Assembly (NCBI GenBank): GCA_012735465.1
Contig: JAAYHJ010000015.1
Span: 1-64,000, forward strand
Length of the DNA stretch: 64,000 bases
Direction of reading: 5' to 3'
Source: Clostridiaceae bacterium
GTDB lineage: Bacteria > Bacillota > Clostridia > SK-Y3
How positions within the stretch are numbered: the stretch's first letter is position 1; each line of letters opens with the position of its first letter. Shown here in pieces: positions 47,312-54,519 of the stretch. The notes beneath the pieces were generated by a model. The model made no database searches, was not told the DNA's origin, and saw nothing but the letters and a program-made list of their open reading frames with translations. The position numbers and the translations under genes were made by a program.

Positions 47312-48016
47312 TCATTTATTCTTTCTTAATATCTCAAATTTTCTTTTCCCAATTTGTTGTTTTTCTAATCGCATAAATTTCTCATTTCTAACTTTTTGCT
47401 TTTTATTCATACAAAGACCTATAATAGTATCGGAAGAACAAATTTCATAAAGTGAATCTAATAACTTATCTATAACATTTTCTTCATCACTTTTCCAATT
47501 CACCATTTTGCCATATGGCACATCAGTAATAATAATATCCGGTTTTATATCAAGATTAATAGTCCTTAATGCATCGCTCTGAAAAACTTTAAATTCTATA
47601 TCAGTTTTAATTAAACCTCTAAGTTTAATTGCACTATGCTTCGCTTCAATATGTGATTGCTTTTGATAGCTTTCTATCATATGTTCAATCTCCAGTATTC
47701 GTCTATTTATTCCTTCTTTACTTAACAATGAAAGATTCTTTTCTGCAATATCAAGTAACTCTATATTTATGTCACTTCCAATAATTTTTCCAATCGTATC
47801 CTGATTTAAGAATCCTAAGACCGTGAGTAAATAACCTCCACCACAACAACAATCATACAAACAAATATTATTCTTTATTGGCGAATATTGTAAACACCTG
47901 CCGAATATTTCCTGTGCCAATCTTACCGGAAAGTTTGTCATACCTTTTACATTATACAAGACACGACCGGCAGAAAAATCTTCGTAATTATCATTTTTAC
48001 CATATTTGTATTCCAT
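47312..48016 (-). CDS. AviRa-like 23S rRNA methyltransferase
   Basis: A 234-residue SAM-dependent methyltransferase. The order of motifs follows AviRa, the avilamycin-resistance enzyme that methylates a guanine of 23S rRNA: VKGMTNFPVRLAQEIFGRCL, CCCGGGYLLTVLGFLN (SAM loop), IIGSDINIELLDIAEKNLSL and the catalytic-type IITDVPYGKMVNW. The coding sequence is noticeably more AT-rich than the arg and ste genes on each side. It has its own promoter and terminator and lies next to a repeat cluster, all of which fits lateral gain. Whether it gives orthosomycin resistance or is a housekeeping methylase is not known. Confidence 0.8.
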   Translation of the reverse strand: MEYKYGKNDNYEDFSAGRVLYNVKGMTNFPVRLAQEIFGRCLQYSPIKNNICLYDCCCGGGYLLTVLGFLNQDTIGKIIGSDINIELLDIAEKNLSLLSKEGINRRILEIEHMIESYQKQSHIEAKHSAIKLRGLIKTDIEFKVFQSDALRTINLDIKPDIIITDVPYGKMVNWKSDEENVIDKLLDSLYEICSSDTIIGLCMNKKQKVRNEKFMRLEKQQIGKRKFEILRKNK

Positions 48017-48058
48017 ATATTAAACCTCTTTTATATTTAGTTATATACCAATATAAAT

Positions 48059-48087
48059 TTTATAACAATTACTACAAAAAATATCAA
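48059..48087 (-). promoter_or_regulatory. Candidate promoter of the AviRa-like gene
   Basis: TTGATA (48087-48082), 17 bases and TATAAA (48064-48059) on the minus strand, 42 bases before the ATG. The gene appears to be transcribed alone. Confidence 0.55.
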
Positions 48088-48163
48088 TATTTTTACCCAA
48101 TTTGAACAATAAGATGAGGAATCTGAAAAGAGAATTAAGAAGAACATCAAGATTCTTTTCTTT

Positions 48164-48973
48164 TTACAACCTGCCTAAATTATCAATAAAACGCAAGACA
48201 GGATTGCGCTCAATAATTCTTGAAAAAGAATACCGTTCACTGGCCACATTTAAAAACATTACAATAATAAATATAATCAATTTTAAAACAAAGTCCTGAA
48301 CCGAAATTGCCAGGCCTATTCCTAACATCATACCTATAAAATTTGCACCGGTGTCTCCCAGCATACCTTCTGCCTTTAAATCCAATGGTAAATAAGCAGC
48401 AAGCACTCCCAGTGATATATAATGTATACCTGTTAATCTTCCTGAAAACATGGGCAAAAATAAAAATATCATATATCCCTTAACGGCTCTTCCGGGTCTT
48501 GTATCAAGCAAATTTATTAAATTTGACGTCAGGCTTATTAAAAATGTATCAATCACAATATAATAAGGGTTTGATGATATTTGCAGGCTTACAAAAAATG
48601 ACGTAATAAAGCCTGCAATAGCTTTTACGCCTCCTGTAGTGAGCTTTCCCTTTAACAGAGAATTTATATGCCCTTTAAACCCTTTGGAATAACTATTTCC
48701 AAGAACATCATCAACCAAGCCTGCAAAACCCATGAATGCAGAAGGGAAAAAAACTGTAAATACTTGTCTGTTTTCAATCCATCCAAAAAGCGTATCAAAT
48801 CCTATGGCTACACCCATACTAAAAACAAGGGCAATGCCCATCGAATCCGGAATCCTTTCCCCCTTATAATTTTGTCTAATCCTCCCTGACTCTTTTAAAA
48901 TATGAATGACCTGTTTTTGAATAAATTGAGTGCATATAAAGCCTGACACAATCAAAAGAAAAATTTTAATCAT
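48164..48973 (-). CDS. MraY/WecA-like polyprenyl-phosphate glycosyl-1-phosphate transferase
   Basis: A 269-residue membrane protein with about eight to nine hydrophobic segments. It has the family's acidic motifs: FAGLVDDVLGNSYSKGFKGH (DD motif near 86), NLINLLDTRPGRAVKGYMIF and EGMLGDTGANFIGMMLGIGL. The NxxNxxDGxxG motif of classical MraY is altered to NLLDTRPGRA. It is shorter than MraY (about 320), so it is a divergent member that probably loads a sugar phosphate onto undecaprenyl phosphate. It is the last gene of steA-steB-GT2-mraY-like, overlapping the GT2 gene by 8 bases. Confidence 0.82.
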   Translation of the reverse strand: MIKIFLLIVSGFICTQFIQKQVIHILKESGRIRQNYKGERIPDSMGIALVFSMGVAIGFDTLFGWIENRQVFTVFFPSAFMGFAGLVDDVLGNSYSKGFKGHINSLLKGKLTTGGVKAIAGFITSFFVSLQISSNPYYIVIDTFLISLTSNLINLLDTRPGRAVKGYMIFLFLPMFSGRLTGIHYISLGVLAAYLPLDLKAEGMLGDTGANFIGMMLGIGLAISVQDFVLKLIIFIIVMFLNVASERYSFSRIIERNPVLRFIDNLGRL

Positions 48974-49673
48974 ATCTTTTCATGATCCTCTCACTTTCAT
49001 TTTTCCTGCGTTCTAAGGCTTTTAAGAAAAGCACTTGAAGGATGTGGCACATCTGCTTTCCCCTATGTATGAATCCCTTTAAATCCCTTCCTGTCTCCCG
49101 ATGCATCATGTTTACATCCCATTCAAGCAATGTATATCCTTTTCTCACAATATCAATAGTCATACCCACCTCTGCACCATATCCGTTCCCTATAGAAATA
49201 TTTTTTAAAACTTCTGCTTTAAATGCCCTTTGCCCCGATAATATGCTTTCTATGTAACGTCCGCATAATAAGAATGCACCATAGCGGCTTATAAGCTTTA
49301 CAAGGCCAAAACCTCCCTTTTTTTTAGCCCTCCCAAATCTTGCTATGGCAACATCGCAAATATCCATTTTAACCGGTATAATAATCTTTGATATTTCAAC
49401 GGCACTTCCGCCTACATCCGCATCTAAAAACACAATAACATCCCCGCTGCATTCCTGCAGTCCTTTCATTAAGGCATTACCTTTGCCCCTTTTTTTGTCA
49501 TTTCGAATAACTATTGCTCCGTTTTTCTTTGCAATATCATATGTGCTATCGTCTGACCCATCATCCACAACAATTATTTCATCCACCATTCCTGTCAGTT
49601 TAACGGAATTAATCGTTTTTTCTATGAATTCACTTTCATTATGGGCAGGAATAATGACGCTTGTTTTTTTCAT
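48966..49673 (-). CDS. Family 2 glycosyltransferase
   Basis: A 235-residue GT-A type transferase: TSVIIPAHNESEFIEKTINS, EIIVVDDGSDDSTYDIAKKN, then RGKGNALMKGLQECSGDVIV with the metal-binding FLDADVGGS. No transmembrane helix is clear, so it is likely cytosolic or membrane-associated. It resembles dolichol-phosphate-mannose synthase and glucosyl-3-phosphoglycerate synthase types. It starts 3 bases after the steB stop and overlaps the MraY-like gene, suggesting that the two make one lipid-linked sugar product. Confidence 0.88.
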   Translation of the reverse strand: MKKTSVIIPAHNESEFIEKTINSVKLTGMVDEIIVVDDGSDDSTYDIAKKNGAIVIRNDKKRGKGNALMKGLQECSGDVIVFLDADVGGSAVEISKIIIPVKMDICDVAIARFGRAKKKGGFGLVKLISRYGAFLLCGRYIESILSGQRAFKAEVLKNISIGNGYGAEVGMTIDIVRKGYTLLEWDVNMMHRETGRDLKGFIHRGKQMCHILQVLFLKALERRKNESERIMKRYD

Positions 49674-49676
49674 GCT

Positions 49677-50579
49677 TTACTCTCCTGTAGTTAATAGGTA
49701 TCGTCTCGATGTTTCATAATCTGGTTTAGGAAATAAGCTGACAGCCGTTTTCTTTACACCGTAATTTCCTGATGCACCTCTAAGGCACATCAGCAAAGAA
49801 ATCTTGCCATATACCGTATCCCCATGATCTATTGTAGAAAAACCAAACTTCTTAAATATATCGGTTGCAGAGTAAGGCGAATCAGACCTTTCAACAAACA
49901 TAACCGGAATATTTAATTTTTTTATAATTTCCAACATGGGAACATCCTCTTTATAAACCGATTCCCTCCCCTTTTCATTTGGTCCAATCCAAACAATATA
50001 GTCAATTTGTTCGTGGTAATCTCCCTGTGCTTCAATAAATCCCATGGATTCAGCCTGTTGCACAAGGTCCAAGTCCTTACCTGATATAAGGGATAACATG
50101 AGTTTTTGAACCCCATTCATACCATCAACCGGTGATTCCGCTCCCTGAGAATACAAATCCGTATATCCATATCCCATTGTCTCTATTCCCTGCAAATTTT
50201 TAATCAATGTACTGGAACATACAAAAGCACCTGCAGATTGCAGGAGTAAATTTATATCATCGAACAAGTCTGAATCTCCCGTTCCTATAAGGGCAATGTT
50301 CAGCCCTTCCAGTCCGCCCTTTATATATCCTTCATATATGCATTGGATAAGCTGATCCTTCCTATGCAGCTCCTGTTCTAATTTCCCTATTTCCTCATAT
50401 AGCAATTCTTTTTCCTTTGCTATTGTTCTTAAGCTGCCATCCAATTCGCTCATCAGTTTGCTTTGCTGTGTCGCAACCAGCCTTTCTCCGTTTAACATGG
50501 AACCAACAAATATCCCTACACCCAGGGCAGTAAATACAGCCACTATGGTAATAATATGGTACATAATGCCTTTGCCCAT
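49677..50579 (-). CDS. SteB/MctB-like protein (copper transporter family, DUF3186)
   Basis: A 300-residue protein with one N-terminal membrane helix (about 6-27), a coiled coil (about 35-75, KLMSELDGSLRTIAKEKELL) and an extracytoplasmic domain. The pattern is that of SteB of Corynebacterium and MctB of Mycobacterium, where the gene pairs with steA. Although the family is labelled copper transporter, it has a single membrane helix and no metal ligands that I can point to. In Corynebacterium, SteA and SteB link the division site to a peptidoglycan hydrolase; a similar role here is inferred. Confidence 0.8.
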   Translation of the reverse strand: MGKGIMYHIITIVAVFTALGVGIFVGSMLNGERLVATQQSKLMSELDGSLRTIAKEKELLYEEIGKLEQELHRKDQLIQCIYEGYIKGGLEGLNIALIGTGDSDLFDDINLLLQSAGAFVCSSTLIKNLQGIETMGYGYTDLYSQGAESPVDGMNGVQKLMLSLISGKDLDLVQQAESMGFIEAQGDYHEQIDYIVWIGPNEKGRESVYKEDVPMLEIIKKLNIPVMFVERSDSPYSATDIFKKFGFSTIDHGDTVYGKISLLMCLRGASGNYGVKKTAVSLFPKPDYETSRRYLLTTGE

Positions 50580-50598
50580 TTTAGCCCGCCACCAATCT

Positions 50599-51714
50599 TT
50601 ATCTTATCTTCATCTTTATTTGAAAAAGGTTAATCAACACCTCAATAGGAATGTATATCTTCATTACAGCAATTATTGGTATCAATGCAGATAATAATAT
50701 CGGAATACAGTAGGATAATCTTAATTTTTGTGGGTATAGTTTGCTTACTCCTTTAGCATCCACCAGCTTTGAGCCAATCTTTAATCTTGTCAGCATGGTG
50801 CTTGCCATACCTTTTCTGCCTTTTTCCAGAAAGTCAATCATATTGGAATGGGTTCCTACTGCTACAATCATATCCGCCTTTTTTTCATAGGCAATTATCA
50901 TTGCTACATCCTCGCTTGTACCCGGAAAAGGAAAGATTTTTGCCTTGAGCCCTAACCGTTCCACCCTGGCCAAACCCGGGGCTTTTCCATCAGGGAAAGC
51001 ATGAACAATGACCTCTTTACATTTCTTTAGTGCAATATCACTTACACTGTCCATGTCACCCACAATAATATCCGGTATCAACCCAAATTCTAATAGTGCA
51101 TCGGCTCCCCCGTCCACACCTATCAGCACCGGTTTAAAATCATTAATATATCCCTTAATGGCTTGAAGGTCCTGCTTATAATTACACCCTCTTACAACAA
51201 TAAGCACATGTTTCCCTTCCAACCTGGATTCAATAAAGGATAAGTCAGGTTTTTTTAAAATGATATCCTTTTCTTTTCCTGCATATTCCAGTGTATTGTC
51301 AATAAACTTCTCCAATTCAACGGTAAAATTGTCATAACTATCGCTTAACAGCTTTTCTACCTTCTCTGTTGTCATTATACAAAAGGGAAAAATACATCTA
51401 TTTCCATTTACATAAATTGACGAATTTTTTATTTCTATAAAATCTCCATCATTGACCCACTGAAAAAATTCTTCTCCTGCACTGTCAATGAGCATAATTT
51501 CATTTTCCAATAACAGTTTTGCACCCTTGCTTGGATACCTGCCGGAAATACTTTTACAGCAATTTATAACCGCCTTGACTTTTTTATCTATCAATGAATG
51601 TGCAGCAACTTCATCTAAATCTTCATGGCATAAAACAGGAATATTGTGCGGAGATAAAAACTTTATCAGTTCCTTTGTCTTCCTGCTTTTAAGTATATAT
51701 CCCCTTATTGCCAT
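50599..51714 (-). CDS. SteA-like cytokinetic ring-associated protein
   Basis: A 371-residue protein with a thiamin-pyrophosphokinase-like core (VLIGVDGGADALLEFGLIPD, IIVGDMDSVSDIALKKCKEV, FPGTSEDVAMIIAY). The N-terminal domain contains KVKAVINCCKSISGRYPSKG. A C-terminal membrane helix lies at about 338-360. This matches SteA proteins of Actinobacteria and some Firmicutes. The core looks catalytic, but no thiamine gene is nearby and the family is not known to make TPP. First gene of the operon with steB, GT2 and the MraY-like gene. Confidence 0.8.
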   Translation of the reverse strand: MAIRGYILKSRKTKELIKFLSPHNIPVLCHEDLDEVAAHSLIDKKVKAVINCCKSISGRYPSKGAKLLLENEIMLIDSAGEEFFQWVNDGDFIEIKNSSIYVNGNRCIFPFCIMTTEKVEKLLSDSYDNFTVELEKFIDNTLEYAGKEKDIILKKPDLSFIESRLEGKHVLIVVRGCNYKQDLQAIKGYINDFKPVLIGVDGGADALLEFGLIPDIIVGDMDSVSDIALKKCKEVIVHAFPDGKAPGLARVERLGLKAKIFPFPGTSEDVAMIIAYEKKADMIVAVGTHSNMIDFLEKGRKGMASTMLTRLKIGSKLVDAKGVSKLYPQKLRLSYCIPILLSALIPIIAVMKIYIPIEVLINLFQIKMKIR

Positions 51715-51784
51715 AAAATCATCCCTAATTTAAGTATTATCTATATTTTTTACAGTATTCTAAATAATATTAAGATAAACAGAC

Positions 51785-51815
51785 AAAAAAAGGGGGTGAT
51801 TTACAAATCACCTCC
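51785..51815 (-). terminator. Terminator after the GyrI-like gene
   Basis: An 11-bp stem (51792-51802 with 51805-51815, one G-U) followed on the minus strand by seven T (51791-51785). It lies 15 bases after the GyrI-like stop codon and just before steA. Confidence 0.85.
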
Positions 51816-51829
51816 TGATATTTTTCTCT

Positions 51830-52453
51830 CTACAGTCTCTTAACCATATATCTCAAAACCGTTTTTAATTTTGCAGGCTCAACTTTTCTAGGATCTGAAA
51901 GATATATTTCCCTATGTACCAAGGTTCTTAGTTCAAGGTTGTTTTCCCTGATAAATTCCTTCATTTTCTCAAAACTTTGCGGCTCATCATCATAAGAACC
52001 AATATGTAGCATTTGTACAGACAAACCATCTTCAATCGTATCAAATGATACTTCCTCAAGTAACGGATGATCTTTCTTTTTCCTTACGCTTTCGAAAGCT
52101 CTGTCCACTACTTCTTTTGTTACAAAATCCGGCTGTCTAATCATAATAGTATATAATAATTCATTTTTATACAGCACATCTGATTTTCTTCCCCTGTCCG
52201 TTAAAACCCAAAGCCCTTCCAGCGGATAGACGGTATATTCAAAGTATCCCTCTGGAGTATATCCCTGTTTGGGCATCATTTTGATAGCATAAGCAAGGGA
52301 ATAAAGAATTTCTACCTTTCTTGAAAATTCTACACTATTGGGATCTCCTTCTCCTTTTATCATAAGGAACTTATGTTTTGGAACAAATATAAGTTCCGGC
52401 TTTTGCTTCGGTATATATAGTTCCTTTTCATGCTTTCTCCACTCATGCTTCAT
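51830..52453 (-). CDS. GyrI-like domain protein
   Basis: The 207-residue protein matches the GyrI-like small-molecule-binding family (SAV2435/Lin2189 type): ELIFVPKHKFLMIKGEGDPN, YSLAYAIKMMPKQGYTPEGY and LEGLWVLTDRG. VSFDTIEDGLSVQMLHIGSY and a C-terminal LVHREIYLSDPRKVEPAKLK follow. Some members hydrolyse cyclopropanoid natural products and protect against them. Glu and Tyr residues are present at plausible places, but I cannot prove catalysis. There is no DNA-binding domain. The SD is GAGGTAA. Single-gene unit. Confidence 0.85.
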   Translation of the reverse strand: MKHEWRKHEKELYIPKQKPELIFVPKHKFLMIKGEGDPNSVEFSRKVEILYSLAYAIKMMPKQGYTPEGYFEYTVYPLEGLWVLTDRGRKSDVLYKNELLYTIMIRQPDFVTKEVVDRAFESVRKKKDHPLLEEVSFDTIEDGLSVQMLHIGSYDDEPQSFEKMKEFIRENNLELRTLVHREIYLSDPRKVEPAKLKTVLRYMVKRL

Positions 52454-52709
52454 TTACCTCACACTCCATTCTTATTCATACATAACCATCAAGAGTACTG
52501 CAACCATTTTCGCTGTCTCTGCGCGGTCGGCATAATACTGCTACCTCTACCTTGCTGCAGTTTATCTTATTTTAGAAAATATAATTAGCTGAACATAAAA
52601 ATTTTTAGATAATCTGTATAATTTATACATATCTTAATCAATTCTACAATAATATTATAAATCCTTTTTTTTTTGATACTTTTTTATGACTTTTTTTATT
52701 TCATACTGC

Positions 52710-52740
52710 AAAAAGCACGAGCAAATTGCTCGTGCTTTTT
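52710..52740 (-). terminator. Terminator after the SLH-cohesin gene
   Basis: A 15-bp perfect stem (52710-52724 with 52726-52740) with A/T-rich outer ends gives a U5 tract on either strand, 37 bases after the stop. The 324 bases from here to the GyrI-like start hold T-rich DNA and no gene that I can support. Confidence 0.85.
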
Positions 52741-52777
52741 CTTAACATATATTACCATTGTGCTTAATCATATGTTT

Positions 52778-54190
52778 TTACATCATATTGTTTTGAGCCA
52801 ACAGTCGGTATAACATAGTAGCAGCCTCAGCACGGGTTGCAGCTACATACGGTGCAAAGGATCCATTGGGCATCCCCATGATAATCTTCATATCATTTGC
52901 AATATATACAGCTTTCTTTGCCCAGCTGCTGATATTTGCATCATCAGTAAAAGTCATCTGAGAAGAAGGTTCCATTTCAGCATATTTATTTCCGGTTATA
53001 TAATCATATGCTCTCATTATCATTACTGCCATTTGTTCTCTTGTAATTTTTAAGTCCGGAGCAAACCTGTTATCTCCTACGCCAAATACGATACCGGTCT
53101 TAGCAGCAGTCATGACAGCATCATAATACCATCCCCCCGGCTTCACATCGGTAAATTCTACCTCGTAGCCACCTTTTTCCAAATTCAACGCATTCACAAT
53201 CATTGTTGCAAATTGAGCACGGGTAATATGTCCGTCAGGATTAAAGGTACCATTGGGCATACCTTTTATAATATTTTTTTCTGCCATTTTAATAATGGTG
53301 TCTTTTGCCCAATGCCCTTGTATATCGCTAAAATAAATCTCTTCTTGTATAGTTGTTGGCTCGGTTAATTCATCTATTACAGTAACAGTACAAGTGGCAG
53401 TCTTGCTTGAATCACTTATCGACTTTGCAGTAATGGTAGCTGTTCCGGGTGCCTTACCATAAACCTGGCCCCTTTGCGAATCATATACCGCAATACTTAC
53501 ATCGCTCGAACTCCATTGTACTCCTTTTTCAGTAGCATTTACAGGAGTTATTATAACCGAAATATCCTTATACTCTCCTACCTTTAAAACCATAGAAGAA
53601 GGGTCAACGTAAATTCCCGTAACTTTAACTTCCTTGGTACCTCCACTGCTTCCGCTGCTACCGCCGCCACCGCCGCTTCCGCCGCCATCGCCGGCGCCAC
53701 CTTGTGATTCAACATTTATTAATGCCTGCTTATTTACAGTATAAACACTACTTTCAGTATCATCACCTACCCTGTCTATTACCTTTACAGAAAGCAAATC
53801 TATTTTAATTTGTTCGGCTTTTAATGCTCTAAAGGTAAGTGTAGCCAAAGAAATATCGCCCTTTTCCTCTGGGACATTACCTATTTTTGTAAAACCAAAG
53901 GTGATTCTAGTGCCGTCTATCGCTGGTCCTACTGAAAATCCTAAAGGAATATCTGTTTTTGCGCTTACAAGTTCCAATTTTTGTGGCTCAAAAGATAATA
54001 CAAACTCAAAGGCATATAGCTCTGGAATATTTGTTCCTGCTATTTCAACGTCAAATATTTCCCCCTGTCCAACGGTAGAAGGTGCTATAATGGAAAAATC
54101 AGTGCTTTGTGCATATACCACACCCATCGGAACTACCATGGTACATACAAAAACAATCATTAGTATGTAGGTGTTTATCTTTTGTCTCAT
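52778..54190 (-). CDS. Surface protein: cohesin-like domain, Big2 domain, three SLH repeats
   Basis: A 470-residue exported protein. Signal peptide 1-27 (cut after VYA); cohesin-like beta-sandwich about 31-161 (FSIIAPSTVGQGEIFDVEIA, FEFVLSFEPQKLELVSAKTD); Gly/Ser linker 164-185; Big2 Ig-like domain about 188-273 (LKVGEYKDISVIITPVNATE, GTATITAKS). Three SLH modules follow at about 287-340, 345-398 and 413-466, with FSDIQGHWAKDTIIKMAE, FTDVKPGGWYYDAVMTAAK and FTDDANISSWAKKAVYIAND. SLH modules bind pyruvylated wall polymer, so the protein should display its cohesin on the cell surface. That is the design of an anchoring scaffoldin with a single cohesin. It lies directly downstream of the dockerin-bearing GH3 gene, on the same strand, behind a terminator and its own promoter. 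Confidence 0.85.
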   Translation of the reverse strand: MRQKINTYILMIVFVCTMVVPMGVVYAQSTDFSIIAPSTVGQGEIFDVEIAGTNIPELYAFEFVLSFEPQKLELVSAKTDIPLGFSVGPAIDGTRITFGFTKIGNVPEEKGDISLATLTFRALKAEQIKIDLLSVKVIDRVGDDTESSVYTVNKQALINVESQGGAGDGGGSGGGGGSSGSSGGTKEVKVTGIYVDPSSMVLKVGEYKDISVIITPVNATEKGVQWSSSDVSIAVYDSQRGQVYGKAPGTATITAKSISDSSKTATCTVTVIDELTEPTTIQEEIYFSDIQGHWAKDTIIKMAEKNIIKGMPNGTFNPDGHITRAQFATMIVNALNLEKGGYEVEFTDVKPGGWYYDAVMTAAKTGIVFGVGDNRFAPDLKITREQMAVMIMRAYDYITGNKYAEMEPSSQMTFTDDANISSWAKKAVYIANDMKIIMGMPNGSFAPYVAATRAEAATMLYRLLAQNNMM

Positions 54191-54386
54191 AATATCCTCC
54201 TTTTAAAATAACATGCTTCCAATAAATTAAACTTCACATTGCCTTAGTCAGCAATACTCCTCTTTCCTTTATTCAAAGAGTGCTCTTTCAAAATGTTACC
54301 TGCATTTACCATAGCTCTCCAAGGGCTTAAATTCCGATGTGACGACACTTAATTATATTATATAATACCAAGGCCTATGGACGCAA
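54191..54386 (-). promoter_or_regulatory. Promoter and long structured leader of the SLH-cohesin gene
   Basis: On the minus strand TTGCGT (54386-54381), 18 bases and TATAAT (54362-54357) form a candidate promoter. About 160 bases of untranslated leader follow. They contain an AAAGAG-CA-CTCTTT hairpin, a TTGC/GCAA hairpin, and the strings CCTTGGAGAGC and AATAAAGGAAAGAGGAG. Then comes AAAGGAGG before the ATG. It looks more structured than a plain leader, but I could not match it with confidence to a known riboswitch class. Confidence 0.45.
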
Positions 54387-54438
54387 ATACTATTCGTATA
54401 TTCTTATCAGTTGCCCATAAATAAGTATAAATACTAAA

Positions 54439-54472
54439 AAAAGAGGATATGTCCGTGGACATACCCTCTTTT
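54439..54472 (-). terminator. Terminator after the GH3 gene
   Basis: The stem GAGG-TATGTCC with GGACATA-CCTC (54439-54454 with 54457-54472, one mismatch), followed on the minus strand by seven T. It separates the GH3 transcript from the SLH-cohesin gene. Confidence 0.85.
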
Positions 54473-54519
54473 CCCAACAGAGGATGTATCCCCTTATGCC
54501 AGCTTCCAAACCATAATTC

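Noticed and set aside
48059-48110. 48102-48299 plus-strand open frame near the MraY-like gene
   Set aside because: Most of it is antisense to the MraY-like gene, with no SD.
54191-54360. c-di-AMP (ydaO), glycine or c-di-GMP riboswitch before the SLH gene
   Set aside because: Only short purine strings resemble these classes; the conserved cores were not found by eye, so no class is claimed.
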